A DNA stretch of 14,526 nucleotides from an uncultured Eubacterium sp. (lineage in GTDB: Bacteria; Bacillota; Clostridia; Lachnospirales; Lachnospiraceae), in contig CAJOPM010000190.1 in assembly GCA_905236225.1 (NCBI GenBank), forward strand, positions 1 to 14,526. The letters are read 5' to 3'. The position numbers were made by a program, and so were the translations under genes. Below, piece by piece: positions 1 through 7,044 of the stretch; position 1 is the first letter of the stretch, and each line of letters starts with the position of its first letter. The notes beneath the pieces were generated by a model. It was not told the DNA's origin, ran no database searches, and saw nothing but the letters and a program-made list of their open reading frames with translations.

Positions 1-713
1 CTGATATCCTTTGGAGATTCCTTATCAAATATGAGTATCAGATTAACTCCCTTTTGATCTTTGTGTATGACAAATCCCTCTTTTGAATTCTGAAAAGCAT
101 CCTGTATTCTGTTATATACAGTAAACCTGATAAGCTCGCGCTGTTCAATGGTAACATCCTCGGGAAGAGATAAAATTTCGAACGTAACTCCTACCATTTC
201 TTTTTCCCTTATATCGAGATTAAGCTCTGAAAATTTCTCATACAGTTCATCCGTTGCATATTCATATCCATTATTTGCTTCTTCGAATATTTCCTGAACC
301 CCTGACTTTTTAGGTTTGAAAATATCTGCCGTTACCTGATCCGAATGCATTTGTATTGCTTTTTTTATACTTTCTGTTAAATCTTTTTTTGATACCGGTT
401 TTAGCAAATAATCTACCGCTCCATAACTTATGGCCTCTTTAGCATATGCGAATTCTTCAAATCCACTGATAAATATAAACTTAACCGAATCATTTATTTC
501 TTTGGTCTTGGCTATAACATCAAGGCCTGTCATCTTCGGCATTTTTATATCTGAAATAACAATATCCGGTTTGAGAGTTTTTATCTTTTCAAGCAGACTT
601 TCCCCATCTGATGCTTCTCCTATGATATCGCATCCGAGCTCATCCCAGTCTATTAAAATATGCAATCCGTTTAGTATAACCGCTTCGTCATCAGCTAAGA
701 TTACTTTCCACAT
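1..713 (-). CDS. YesN-type two-component response regulator, C-terminus cut by window edge
   Basis: Reading the complement from an ATG at 713 gives an open frame of 237 codons that runs off the left edge. It begins MWKVILADDE and carries a complete CheY-like receiver domain (residues 1 to about 120): the acidic pair D8/D9, phospho-acceptor D55 in VISDIKMPKM, S83 in FISG, and K105 in DYLLKP. Residues after about 125 form the start of a middle region like that of YesN regulators, which usually run to 500 residues or so and end in an AraC-type helix-turn-helix; that DNA-binding end would lie outside the window and is inferred. The start overlaps the end of the kinase gene by 23 bases and has a GGAGAGG ribosome-binding site about 9 bases upstream, so the two are probably translationally coupled. 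It should be phosphorylated by the neighbouring kinase and act as a transcription activator, perhaps of sugar-uptake or polysaccharide genes further left. Confidence 0.9.
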   Translation of the reverse strand, partial: MWKVILADDEAVILNGLHILIDWDELGCDIIGEASDGESLLEKIKTLKPDIVISDIKMPKMTGLDVIAKTKEINDSVKFIFISGFEEFAYAKEAISYGAVDYLLKPVSKKDLTESIKKAIQMHSDQVTADIFKPKKSGVQEIFEEANNGYEYATDELYEKFSELNLDIREKEMVGVTFEILSLPEDVTIEQRELIRFTVYNRIQDAFQNSKEGFVIHKDQKGVNLILIFDKESPKDI

Positions 714-2520
714 CGTTATCATCCTCTCCGTTTATTGGAAGGGTAAATTTGACTATGGTTCCCATTCCTAAATAGCTTGATATTTCATAGCCATAATTGT
801 CTCCGCAATAGTACTTGATTCTGTCGTAAACATTTTTCATTCCAACTCCGAAAGGAGAATTTTCATCAAATTTATAAGACATATCACTAAGTTCTTCATT
901 CATCTTGGCGACAATATCTTTATCTATTCCTACTCCGTCATCCATTACTATAATCTGCAGATTACCTTCAATAATTGAAGCCGATATTTCTACAGAGCCT
1001 CTGCCTTCCCTGCTTCTAAGCCCATGTTTTATTGCATTTTCAACTATAGGCTGCAAAATAAGTTTTGGTACTTTAAGGTTCATAAGGTTGTCAGGTACCT
1101 GTATTGTAAGCGAATAAAGATTAGAGTACCTTACCCTGGTAATCACAAAATAATTCTGTATGTTGGATAATTCATCCTTAAGGCATACTATATCACCTTG
1201 ATTTGCAAGCAAATATCTAAGCTGCCTCGAGAGTGAGAGCAACAATCCCGCCGTCTTCGTGTCATTATTCTCTACGGCTGTCATTCTGATGACATCAAGC
1301 GTGTTATACAAATAATGCGGCTGTATCTGCATTTTAAGCGCATCTAGTTCTGCTTCCCTTTGACGGATCTGTGCCATATACATTTGATCAATATAATGAG
1401 ACAAGCTCTCTACCATGCTGTTAAATCCTTCTGCCAGATACTCCATCTCATCTCCGGTATATACTTCAACAGATACATCCAAATCTCCTGCCTGAACCCT
1501 TCTCATACCTTGTACTACCTCGGTAATAGGCAAAATCATCCTTCTTGAGATTGTAATATATAAACTAAAAACCAGAACAGTCGATACGATAAGAACAACA
1601 AAAATATTAATGTTGTTCCTAAAAACCTTATCTGTAACCAGGCTCTCATTAATAACAGAACACACATAACAATCGCTGTCGTCAATTTGCTCGTAAAACA
1701 CTCTTTTTTGACCCGATAAATACATGCCGGATTCACCGGTTATAGAACTGATTCCATACATCGGAAGTGTATCTTTTGAGTAGTCGTTTTCATCAGAACT
1801 ATAAATAATGGTCTTGTTTTCTACATCAACCACATATGTCATTGTATCAGTATCTTCTGTCAATGATACAATTTCATCAATTGCATTTTCGTTAATATCA
1901 ATATAAAAAGTGCCTAATATATCTGTTCTGATTTTTCTGACAGAGCTAACGTCCATATAGTTACGCGCCAGAGTAAAAACATAATCTTCTGAGTTGATAC
2001 AGTAATCTCCTTCAAATACCCCCGGTCTAATAAACAAATGTCTGTATTCACTTACTTCAAGATCACCAACTCCATTATAAAACTCACTTCCGGTTTTGAT
2101 TGTCTTTCCCTGATTGGCAAATGATACATATACCTGACCCTTTTCGTCTACAAATCTAACTGATGATATGATATTAGACCTGTTCTTCATATCTCTAAGA
2201 ATCTGATAAATCGCATTAAGCCTTATTTGATAATGTTTATTCGTATCATCCTTTAGTGCCTCATAAAAATATTCGTAATCATCATTGGAAAACTCGTATG
2301 AGTACTCAAGTATATCATTAGCAGAGTTTAAAATTTCGCTGATATTTTTCTCAATATAATAATTTCGCTGCTGATAACTGCTCTTAGTAAGCTCATCAAC
2401 ATTGCTGCTAAACCTAAAATAAAACAGTATTGAAACGCACATAATCGGAATTATACCAAGCAGGATAAAGATAATTACGAATTTGAAATAGGCAGAGTTA
2501 TAAAACTTAATCTCTCTCAT
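691..2520 (-). CDS. YesM-type membrane sensor histidine kinase
   Basis: A 609-residue sensor kinase that should autophosphorylate and pass phosphate to the response regulator encoded just downstream. Order of parts: transmembrane segment about 12-35; extracellular region about 36-302, of the size of a double-Cache sensor domain; second transmembrane segment about 303-325; HAMP linker about 326-378; His_kinase domain with H402 in QIQPHYLYNTLDVIR; ATPase domain with N box QPIVENAIKHG (490-500), G1 box DDGVGI (527-532) and G2 box FGVGMKNVYDR (557-567). This arrangement is that of the LytS/YesM class, whose members commonly respond to carbohydrates. ATG start with a strong AAGGAGGAG site; the start overlaps the stop of the solute-binding protein gene by 4 bases. 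No key residue is missing. The ligand cannot be read from the sequence; the adjacent binding protein may present it. Confidence 0.93.
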   Translation of the reverse strand: MREIKFYNSAYFKFVIIFILLGIIPIMCVSILFYFRFSSNVDELTKSSYQQRNYYIEKNISEILNSANDILEYSYEFSNDDYEYFYEALKDDTNKHYQIRLNAIYQILRDMKNRSNIISSVRFVDEKGQVYVSFANQGKTIKTGSEFYNGVGDLEVSEYRHLFIRPGVFEGDYCINSEDYVFTLARNYMDVSSVRKIRTDILGTFYIDINENAIDEIVSLTEDTDTMTYVVDVENKTIIYSSDENDYSKDTLPMYGISSITGESGMYLSGQKRVFYEQIDDSDCYVCSVINESLVTDKVFRNNINIFVVLIVSTVLVFSLYITISRRMILPITEVVQGMRRVQAGDLDVSVEVYTGDEMEYLAEGFNSMVESLSHYIDQMYMAQIRQREAELDALKMQIQPHYLYNTLDVIRMTAVENNDTKTAGLLLSLSRQLRYLLANQGDIVCLKDELSNIQNYFVITRVRYSNLYSLTIQVPDNLMNLKVPKLILQPIVENAIKHGLRSREGRGSVEISASIIEGNLQIIVMDDGVGIDKDIVAKMNEELSDMSYKFDENSPFGVGMKNVYDRIKYYCGDNYGYEISSYLGMGTIVKFTLPINGEDDNDVESNLS

Positions 2521-3800
2521 AACTCCTCCTTATTCCACGCCTTATCACATGTTTTTAAAAATTGCCTGATTGACAATTCTGCATTTAGCATTTTGCGAAG
2601 ATCAGTAAGTACTGATTTTTCAAAACCTTGCGGGAAGCTCTCATCACCTATGCTATTAGTCTGCTTATCTGAACTTTCATAACCTGTAACTATCTTTTGC
2701 CACAACTCATTGCGTTCTATATTTTGCGAATCTTTTAAAGCTGAAATACCATTTAGCGTCTCTAGCACCATATCATAGTTGTCTTCGGAGTAAAAAAATT
2801 TCAAGAACTCAATTGCCGCATTATACTTATCTTCATCATTGCTGCACTCTTTAGTAAGGCAAAGATAAGCATCATTTGTTTCTGATACAGTGCATGTACC
2901 ATCATCATTGGGTATATAAAACCAACCGATGTCAAAATTCTCATTTATATCATGAATCTCACGGCTGGTCCATGAACCGGTATAAAGCATAGCGGCACTG
3001 TTCTGCGTCATAAGATATGCCGTAGAACTATCCTCCGTTATCAGCCACTCATCATTTACAAACTCCTTATCAAAGAGATTCTTAAGATTATACATTGCAT
3101 TATTCATATCTTCACTGTCTACAAAGCTAAAATCCTCATCCTCGGTCCAGTCGGGATTGTTTGAGACAAAATCACTTTGAAAATAATGATTATACAAAAA
3201 TTCCAAATGCCACAAATCCGAACCTGCAACCAAAAGCGGAGTCACCTTGTTATCTTTAAATTTTCTGCATATCTGTAGGAATTCCTGATATGTTTTCGGC
3301 TCTTCTATATTATATCTGTCAAACAAAGCTCTATTGTATACGATTCCTACAGTAGTAGTAACCGCACTCACCCCATAAACCCTGTCTCGATATTTGTAGA
3401 CATTTTTAACGTCATCATATACATCTATAGGGATCTCACTTAATGCGCCACATTCTGCAAAATAATACGGCGTCTTAAGCTGCACTATATCACCAAGATT
3501 ATCTGTTGCATATAATCTGTTTAACGCTTCATCATAAACCTGATCTTCGTACTGTACATTACAGGTCACATGTATGTCACTCCTACTTTCGTTAAACCTG
3601 TTTACAGACTCTAATATAGCTTTACTCCACTGTTCATTCTGATATGCACAGACAAAAGTAAGCTCTATAACATCATTTGTTTGTGTCTCGTTGTTATCTT
3701 TTGAAAGCTGTGATATAAAAATCAAAAAAACAACAACTATCATAAGAGCTATAATTACAATTGCGAATGTTAACTTCGCTACGGATTTTGCATTCTTCAA
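2517..3800 (-). CDS. Membrane-anchored extracellular solute-binding protein (ABC family 1 type), likely sensory
   Basis: A 427-residue protein with an N-terminal hydrophobic segment (about 10-31) followed by a periplasmic-binding-protein fold. Family features are VGIVYNRALFDRYNIEEPKT (151-170), PLLVAGSDLWHLEFLY (188-203) and NSAAMLYTGSW (267-277), as in carbohydrate-binding family 1 proteins. There is no lipobox: the first cysteine is C51, well past the hydrophobic segment, so this looks like an uncleaved membrane anchor instead of a lipoprotein. The start is TTG at 3800, because a TAG lies three codons upstream in frame and the next ATG falls inside the membrane segment; AGGATAAAG lies just before it. 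The gene is first in an operon with the sensor kinase and regulator and overlaps the kinase by 4 bases. No permease or ATPase gene is nearby. I infer it binds a solute outside the cell and signals through the kinase; a classical transport role with permeases elsewhere remains possible. Confidence 0.88.
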   Translation of the reverse strand: MKNAKSVAKLTFAIVIIALMIVVVFLIFISQLSKDNNETQTNDVIELTFVCAYQNEQWSKAILESVNRFNESRSDIHVTCNVQYEDQVYDEALNRLYATDNLGDIVQLKTPYYFAECGALSEIPIDVYDDVKNVYKYRDRVYGVSAVTTTVGIVYNRALFDRYNIEEPKTYQEFLQICRKFKDNKVTPLLVAGSDLWHLEFLYNHYFQSDFVSNNPDWTEDEDFSFVDSEDMNNAMYNLKNLFDKEFVNDEWLITEDSSTAYLMTQNSAAMLYTGSWTSREIHDINENFDIGWFYIPNDDGTCTVSETNDAYLCLTKECSNDEDKYNAAIEFLKFFYSEDNYDMVLETLNGISALKDSQNIERNELWQKIVTGYESSDKQTNSIGDESFPQGFEKSVLTDLRKMLNAELSIRQFLKTCDKAWNKEEL

Positions 3801-3845
3801 AACTTTATCCTATCTAAGTGTACATTGTCTAAAACATCACTACAT

Positions 3846-3873
3846 ATTCTACCACAAATAACCCACGATACAA
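3846..3873 (-). promoter_or_regulatory. Candidate sigma-A promoter for the binding protein/kinase/regulator operon
   Basis: On the minus strand TTGTAT (3868-3873) and TAGAAT (3846-3851) are 16 bases apart. The -10 matches consensus at 5 of 6 positions and is preceded by TGG, giving an extended -10 (TGn). The -35 is weak (3 of 6) and lies in the T tract of the preceding terminator. Transcription would start near 3839, about 39 bases before the TTG start codon. Confidence 0.5.
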
Positions 3874-3903
3874 AATCAGGCCGATGGATAAACCCATCGA
3901 CCT
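3871..3903 (-). terminator. Rho-independent terminator after the VOC gene
   Basis: On the minus strand AGGTCGATGG and CCATCGGCCT (plus-strand 3894-3903 and 3878-3887) form a 10-bp stem with one G-U pair and a 6-base loop, followed by GATTTTG. It begins 9 bases after the VOC stop codon and separates the metabolic block from the signalling operon. The plus strand has no comparable T run, so it serves the minus strand. Confidence 0.8.
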
Positions 3904-3911
3904 GTTCAACA

Positions 3912-4319
3912 TTATTTTTGAATAAATTCTATCAGCACACCATCGGGATCTCTTATAAACATTACCGACTCACCGTCCATAGTTACCTCGTGAGCAATGT
4001 CTACGTTGTGTGCAACAAAATGCTCTTTTAATGCTTTCATATCATCCACTTCAAATGCTGCGTGCTTTGTACCTATTGTTTGAAGATCCGAATTTGGTAC
4101 CAGTCTGTCTTGTGGTATCGGTTTTGGATCATCATACTGGAAAAGTTCAATCTCAAAATCATCTTTTCTGATAAAACAAATTCTTGCACCAAGCGGCGGC
4201 GCATAATCATCTTTTACCATCTCAAAACCTAATACTTCTTTGTACCACTTAAGTGATGCTTCCATGTCTTTAATACTGATTCCCACATGCAAAGCTTTAA
4301 CAATATTATCTGCTGCCAT
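3912..4319 (-). CDS. VOC superfamily protein (glyoxalase/bleomycin-resistance fold)
   Basis: A 135-residue protein with two beta-alpha-beta-beta-beta modules, the usual size for a single VOC domain. The first module opens with ALHVGISIKDMEASLKWYKE and the second with TKHAAFEVDDMKALKEHF. The four expected metal ligands are present: H11, E58 (in FEIELFQY), H86 and E131 (in GVLIEFIQK), so an active metalloenzyme of the glyoxalase I, epimerase or dioxygenase kind is likely. Which reaction cannot be decided from sequence; methylglyoxal lyase and methylmalonyl-CoA epimerase-like activity are the obvious options. ATG start with a near-perfect AAGGAGG site. It follows the MFS transporter by 121 bases, has its own candidate promoter, and ends at a terminator, so it can be made alone or with the transporter. 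Confidence 0.85.
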   Translation of the reverse strand: MAADNIVKALHVGISIKDMEASLKWYKEVLGFEMVKDDYAPPLGARICFIRKDDFEIELFQYDDPKPIPQDRLVPNSDLQTIGTKHAAFEVDDMKALKEHFVAHNVDIAHEVTMDGESVMFIRDPDGVLIEFIQK

Positions 4320-4367
4320 AATAACCTCCTTGGATATTTATTTTTTACCATATTACCTTTTTTAGAG

Positions 4368-4398
4368 GAAATCCCCACGCACATGGCGCAGGGATTTC
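4368..4398 (-). promoter_or_regulatory. Inverted repeat / RNA stem at the start of the VOC transcript
   Basis: GAAATCCC (plus 4368-4375) and GGGATTTC (4391-4398) are perfect 8-base inverted arms. On the minus-strand RNA the stem continues through a U-G and a G-U pair and three more base pairs to about 13 bp with a 5-base loop; on the plus strand those two positions are A-C mismatches. No T run follows on the minus strand (the next bases are TCTAAAAAAGG), so it is not a standard terminator. It sits right after the candidate -10 of the VOC gene and could be an operator, a 5' stabilising hairpin or the 3' end of the transporter transcript. Confidence 0.55.
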
Positions 4399-4401
4399 TG
4401 A

Positions 4402-4430
4402 ATTATAGAGAAAGGTTGGTTGTTGGTTAA
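4402..4430 (-). promoter_or_regulatory. Candidate sigma-A promoter for the VOC gene
   Basis: On the minus strand TTAACC (4425-4430; 4 of 6 to TTGACA) and a perfect TATAAT (4402-4407) are exactly 17 bases apart. Start of transcription would fall near 4395, inside the first arm of the inverted repeat at 4368-4398. It begins 11 bases after the transporter stop codon. Confidence 0.55.
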
Positions 4431-4440
4431 TTAATTATTA

Positions 4441-5778
4441 TTATTTGTCACTTTGACCTATTATCTTACGGTCTGCTGCGTTTGCATCTTTCCACTTAAG
4501 CATCGGAAGCATCGCGATAAGACCAATTATAATTATTGCTATAAGTATTCCATAAGCCACGTTAGCCTTCCCTGCAGAAATAAGTGAAACCATGATAAGT
4601 GCTGCAACTGCAGAAGGTATAAGCTGGATAGCCATGATGATACGGTTTGCTGACTGGTACTCTTTACGTCCATAAGCAAATGCTGTTATACAAGGATGCA
4701 TTGTCGGAACACCACCTGTCATGCAAGCAACACCAAATCCCCATACAATCATAAGCGGTACCGAACCACCTTCCGGCTGAAGCATAAGTGCAAGTACAGG
4801 AATGAATTCGCAAAGTCCAAGGATAATTGATGCCCATACAGAACCAAGCTTATCATCAAGCACACCGAATACAAATGACATCGGAATACCAAGAGCTGCA
4901 CCCATAGCAAGCCATCTAAGTGCCGGAATCCATGCAACATTAGGATCTCCGCCTCCGAGTGTAATATAACGAACTGCCATAGAACCCATGCAGGCGTTAA
5001 TTATGAACTGGAATGCACCAAATGATACAATAAGGAGCCAAGCTTTCTTCTGTGAAAGCACCTGTCCAACTGTAAGTTCAATTTCTTCTGATCCTGCCTC
5101 TGATACCGGCGCATGATCCGCACCATCAGGATAAAGCCCTGCATCTTCCGGATTGTCTTTAATTCCTACTCCTACTACTATGATAACTACTACCATAATT
5201 ATGCAGATACCTACATAGAACATACGGTAGTCACCGTTAAACTTGTTCTGGATAAGAGTTGTCATACCTGATGTACCGATAATTGAAAAGAGCGGGCTAC
5301 CAAGTGTAACAATACCCATTATTCTACCACGAAGTGCGATAAACCAGTTAGCAACAAGCATGAAGCCTGCCATCTGAAGAATCATACAACCGCATCTTAC
5401 TATGAAAAGTCCAATAAAGAACAATGCATAATTACCTGATGCTGCACCACCGTTTACATTAAGTCCATTAGCTGAAATCATGATAAGAATTCCAACTGCT
5501 GTGATTGCAAGTACAACCATAAGAGGTTTCTTAACACCAAATTTAATGAACAATGTACCATAAACAAATGTAAGTGCTATACACACAAAGTTACCTACCG
5601 TCATAGGCATCTGTGTTGCTGCGGAGCTCCATCCGCCGCCTTCTTCTGTAATGAACGTCTGAATAATATTAATCTGATCGTTCTGAAGTCCCGAATAAAG
5701 GAACATGAATACTACACCCAATACACAAATGAGTATAGAATACGCCAAAAACTTTCCTCTAGAATTTTCCTGAGCCAT
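4441..5778 (-). CDS. MFS transporter, oxalate/formate antiporter (OFA)-like family
   Basis: A 445-residue integral membrane protein with about 12 hydrophobic segments split by a charged central loop around residues 208-240. Signature stretches are ANWFIALRGRIMGI after TM4-5, KDNPEDAGLYPDG at the end of the first half, and the loop motifs GTLFIKFGVKK and GVLDDKLGS in the two halves. NWF-RG and NPED-GLYPDG are typical of the OFA/monocarboxylate branch, so an organic anion is the likely substrate, moved by exchange or proton symport. The ATG start has a GGAGG site 8 bases upstream. Codon use looks restricted (for example CTT for Leu and GGT/GCA are frequent), suggesting high expression. It lies 102 bases after the dehydrogenase and upstream of the VOC gene, which suggests import of a carboxylated compound that these enzymes process. 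Exact substrate unknown. Confidence 0.88.
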   Translation of the reverse strand: MAQENSRGKFLAYSILICVLGVVFMFLYSGLQNDQINIIQTFITEEGGGWSSAATQMPMTVGNFVCIALTFVYGTLFIKFGVKKPLMVVLAITAVGILIMISANGLNVNGGAASGNYALFFIGLFIVRCGCMILQMAGFMLVANWFIALRGRIMGIVTLGSPLFSIIGTSGMTTLIQNKFNGDYRMFYVGICIIMVVVIIVVGVGIKDNPEDAGLYPDGADHAPVSEAGSEEIELTVGQVLSQKKAWLLIVSFGAFQFIINACMGSMAVRYITLGGGDPNVAWIPALRWLAMGAALGIPMSFVFGVLDDKLGSVWASIILGLCEFIPVLALMLQPEGGSVPLMIVWGFGVACMTGGVPTMHPCITAFAYGRKEYQSANRIIMAIQLIPSAVAALIMVSLISAGKANVAYGILIAIIIIGLIAMLPMLKWKDANAADRKIIGQSDK

Positions 5779-5823
5779 TTTTTTCCTCCATTTTTGAAAT
5801 AATTAACAGTTACTCCCTTTCAA

Positions 5824-5852
5824 TCTATAATGTAATGAACCTTCATATCCAA
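5824..5852 (-). promoter_or_regulatory. Possible promoter for the MFS gene, with a palindrome over its -35
   Basis: On the minus strand TTGGAT (5847-5852) and TATAGA (5824-5829) are 17 bases apart (3 of 6 and 4 of 6 matches). A palindrome, ATATCCA-AA-TGGATAT on the plus strand (5845-5860), overlaps the -35 element and could be an operator half-site pair. The hexamers are weak, so the genes may instead be read through from the dehydrogenase. Confidence 0.35.
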
Positions 5853-5880
5853 ATGGATATTTATATTCACAACATCCTCA

Positions 5881-6933
5881 TTAATCCCATTTAATAAGTC
5901 CACCGGTCATCGCGCCGTTTACATTTGGGAATACGTTATCAGCATAAGCCTTTGGTATATCCTGATAACTGAATTCATCGCTAATAAGCGGAGTTATGTC
6001 TAGTTTTCCATATTTAATCATGTCAAGGAATACTCTGATATCCTCATCACAAGTCCAAACATCGCTGTTATGATAACGATTAAGTGTCTTGCCCATAACC
6101 GGCGGCCATCCGCCTTCAATAAGAAGATCTGCTCTTCTTAACTTGTATGGTTTTGAATTTACATAGGTTCCTATAAGTGATGCTCCTTTTTGCATAATCG
6201 GATCATCTATCGGAGGCATTGCCTCGCCATGAACCTGCGAAATCATTACTACGCGGCCTCTCTCAGATACAATCTGTGCTGCCTGCATCAGAGGTCCTCT
6301 TGCGCCGGTAGCCTCGAATACAACCGGGACACCATCAGTAAATCCGAGCTCTTTAAGAAGATTCTCAAGACCATCCGGATCTTCTTTTGAGTTAATTGCA
6401 TAATCAACTCCCATCTTCTTAGCTGCATCAAGTCTCTTTTGGTCAAGGTCTGTAACAATTACCGGGCAAGCTCCTGCAAGTCTTGCACACTGTGCTGTAA
6501 TCGCTCCTACAAAGCCCTGTCCTAATATTACTGCAGGCTCACCCATCTCAAGCTTGCTTCTGCGAAGCGCATACATTCCTGTATGACCTAAGTTCCAGAA
6601 TGCTGCCTGTCTAAGGTCAACACCCTCCGGGCAAATTGTGCAATTCATTTCTGAAGTGATAATATACTGTGCATGTTCAATAGTTGACACTACATGATCT
6701 CCGACTTTGAGTTCCGTAACTCCTTCGCCGACTTCAATTACTTCTGCAACCATTGCATATCCTATACTTGTAGGAAGGGGAACAATATGCTCACCGAGCA
6801 ATCCGTTTTCTGTTCCCGGGCTCATAGCCGAATATTTTGCTTTTAAAAGCACTTCACCATATCCCGGCTTGCCAATTTCTTTTTCTTTAAGAACAACCTT
6901 TCCCGGCTGTGCTTCAGAATAAATTGTCTTCAT
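5881..6933 (-). CDS. Zinc-free medium-chain dehydrogenase, BchC/threonine-dehydrogenase-like
   Basis: A 350-residue NAD(P)-dependent oxidoreductase of the medium-chain dehydrogenase/reductase fold. The N-terminal GroES-like domain holds SAMSPGTENGLLG where zinc alcohol dehydrogenases have their catalytic Cys, and the four-cysteine structural zinc loop is absent. The Rossmann domain has AVILGQGFVGAITAQ (G-x-G-x-x-G) with an acid at the end of the second strand (VTDLD), which favours NAD(H). This pattern matches the BchC-like MDR subgroup, many of which have no known substrate. An in-frame GTG lies 9 bases upstream at 6942, but AAAGG sits 8 bases before the ATG at 6933 and too close to the GTG, so I prefer the ATG. 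It is the first gene of the metabolic block, followed by the carboxylate-type transporter and VOC protein; oxidation or reduction of a secondary alcohol or ketone on the imported compound is inferred. Confidence 0.85.
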   Translation of the reverse strand: MKTIYSEAQPGKVVLKEKEIGKPGYGEVLLKAKYSAMSPGTENGLLGEHIVPLPTSIGYAMVAEVIEVGEGVTELKVGDHVVSTIEHAQYIITSEMNCTICPEGVDLRQAAFWNLGHTGMYALRRSKLEMGEPAVILGQGFVGAITAQCARLAGACPVIVTDLDQKRLDAAKKMGVDYAINSKEDPDGLENLLKELGFTDGVPVVFEATGARGPLMQAAQIVSERGRVVMISQVHGEAMPPIDDPIMQKGASLIGTYVNSKPYKLRRADLLIEGGWPPVMGKTLNRYHNSDVWTCDEDIRVFLDMIKYGKLDITPLISDEFSYQDIPKAYADNVFPNVNGAMTGGLIKWD

Positions 6934-6990
6934 TGAGTACACCTTTCCTTTCGTTTGCTCTTTTTGATGATTTTATTATTTCAGAAAACA

Positions 6991-7037
6991 AAAAAAGAAT
7001 GAACGCTATTTTTTTTGAAAAAAGTGTCATTCCTTTT
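6991..7037 (-). terminator. Rho-independent terminator after folC
   Basis: Starting 7 bases after the folC stop, the minus strand reads AAAAGGAATGACACT, a run of T then A, and AGCGTTCATTCTTTTTTTG. The outer arms pair with one G-U, a bulged A and an A-C mismatch; the inner T6/A8 tracts extend the stem to a CAA-sized loop; a seven-T run follows. It closes the six-gene operon. Confidence 0.7.
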
Positions 7038-7044
7038 AATTTTT

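Noticed and set aside
430..771. Plus-strand open frame of 113 codons
   Set aside because: Opposite the response-regulator receiver domain, which is clearly the real gene.
4368..4398. Intrinsic terminator of the transporter gene
   Set aside because: The stem is good, but an A-rich stretch follows it on the minus strand instead of a T run.
6938..6990. Promoter for the dehydrogenase gene
   Set aside because: Only poor hexamers at wrong spacings were seen; a promoter is expected here because a terminator precedes it, but I cannot place it.
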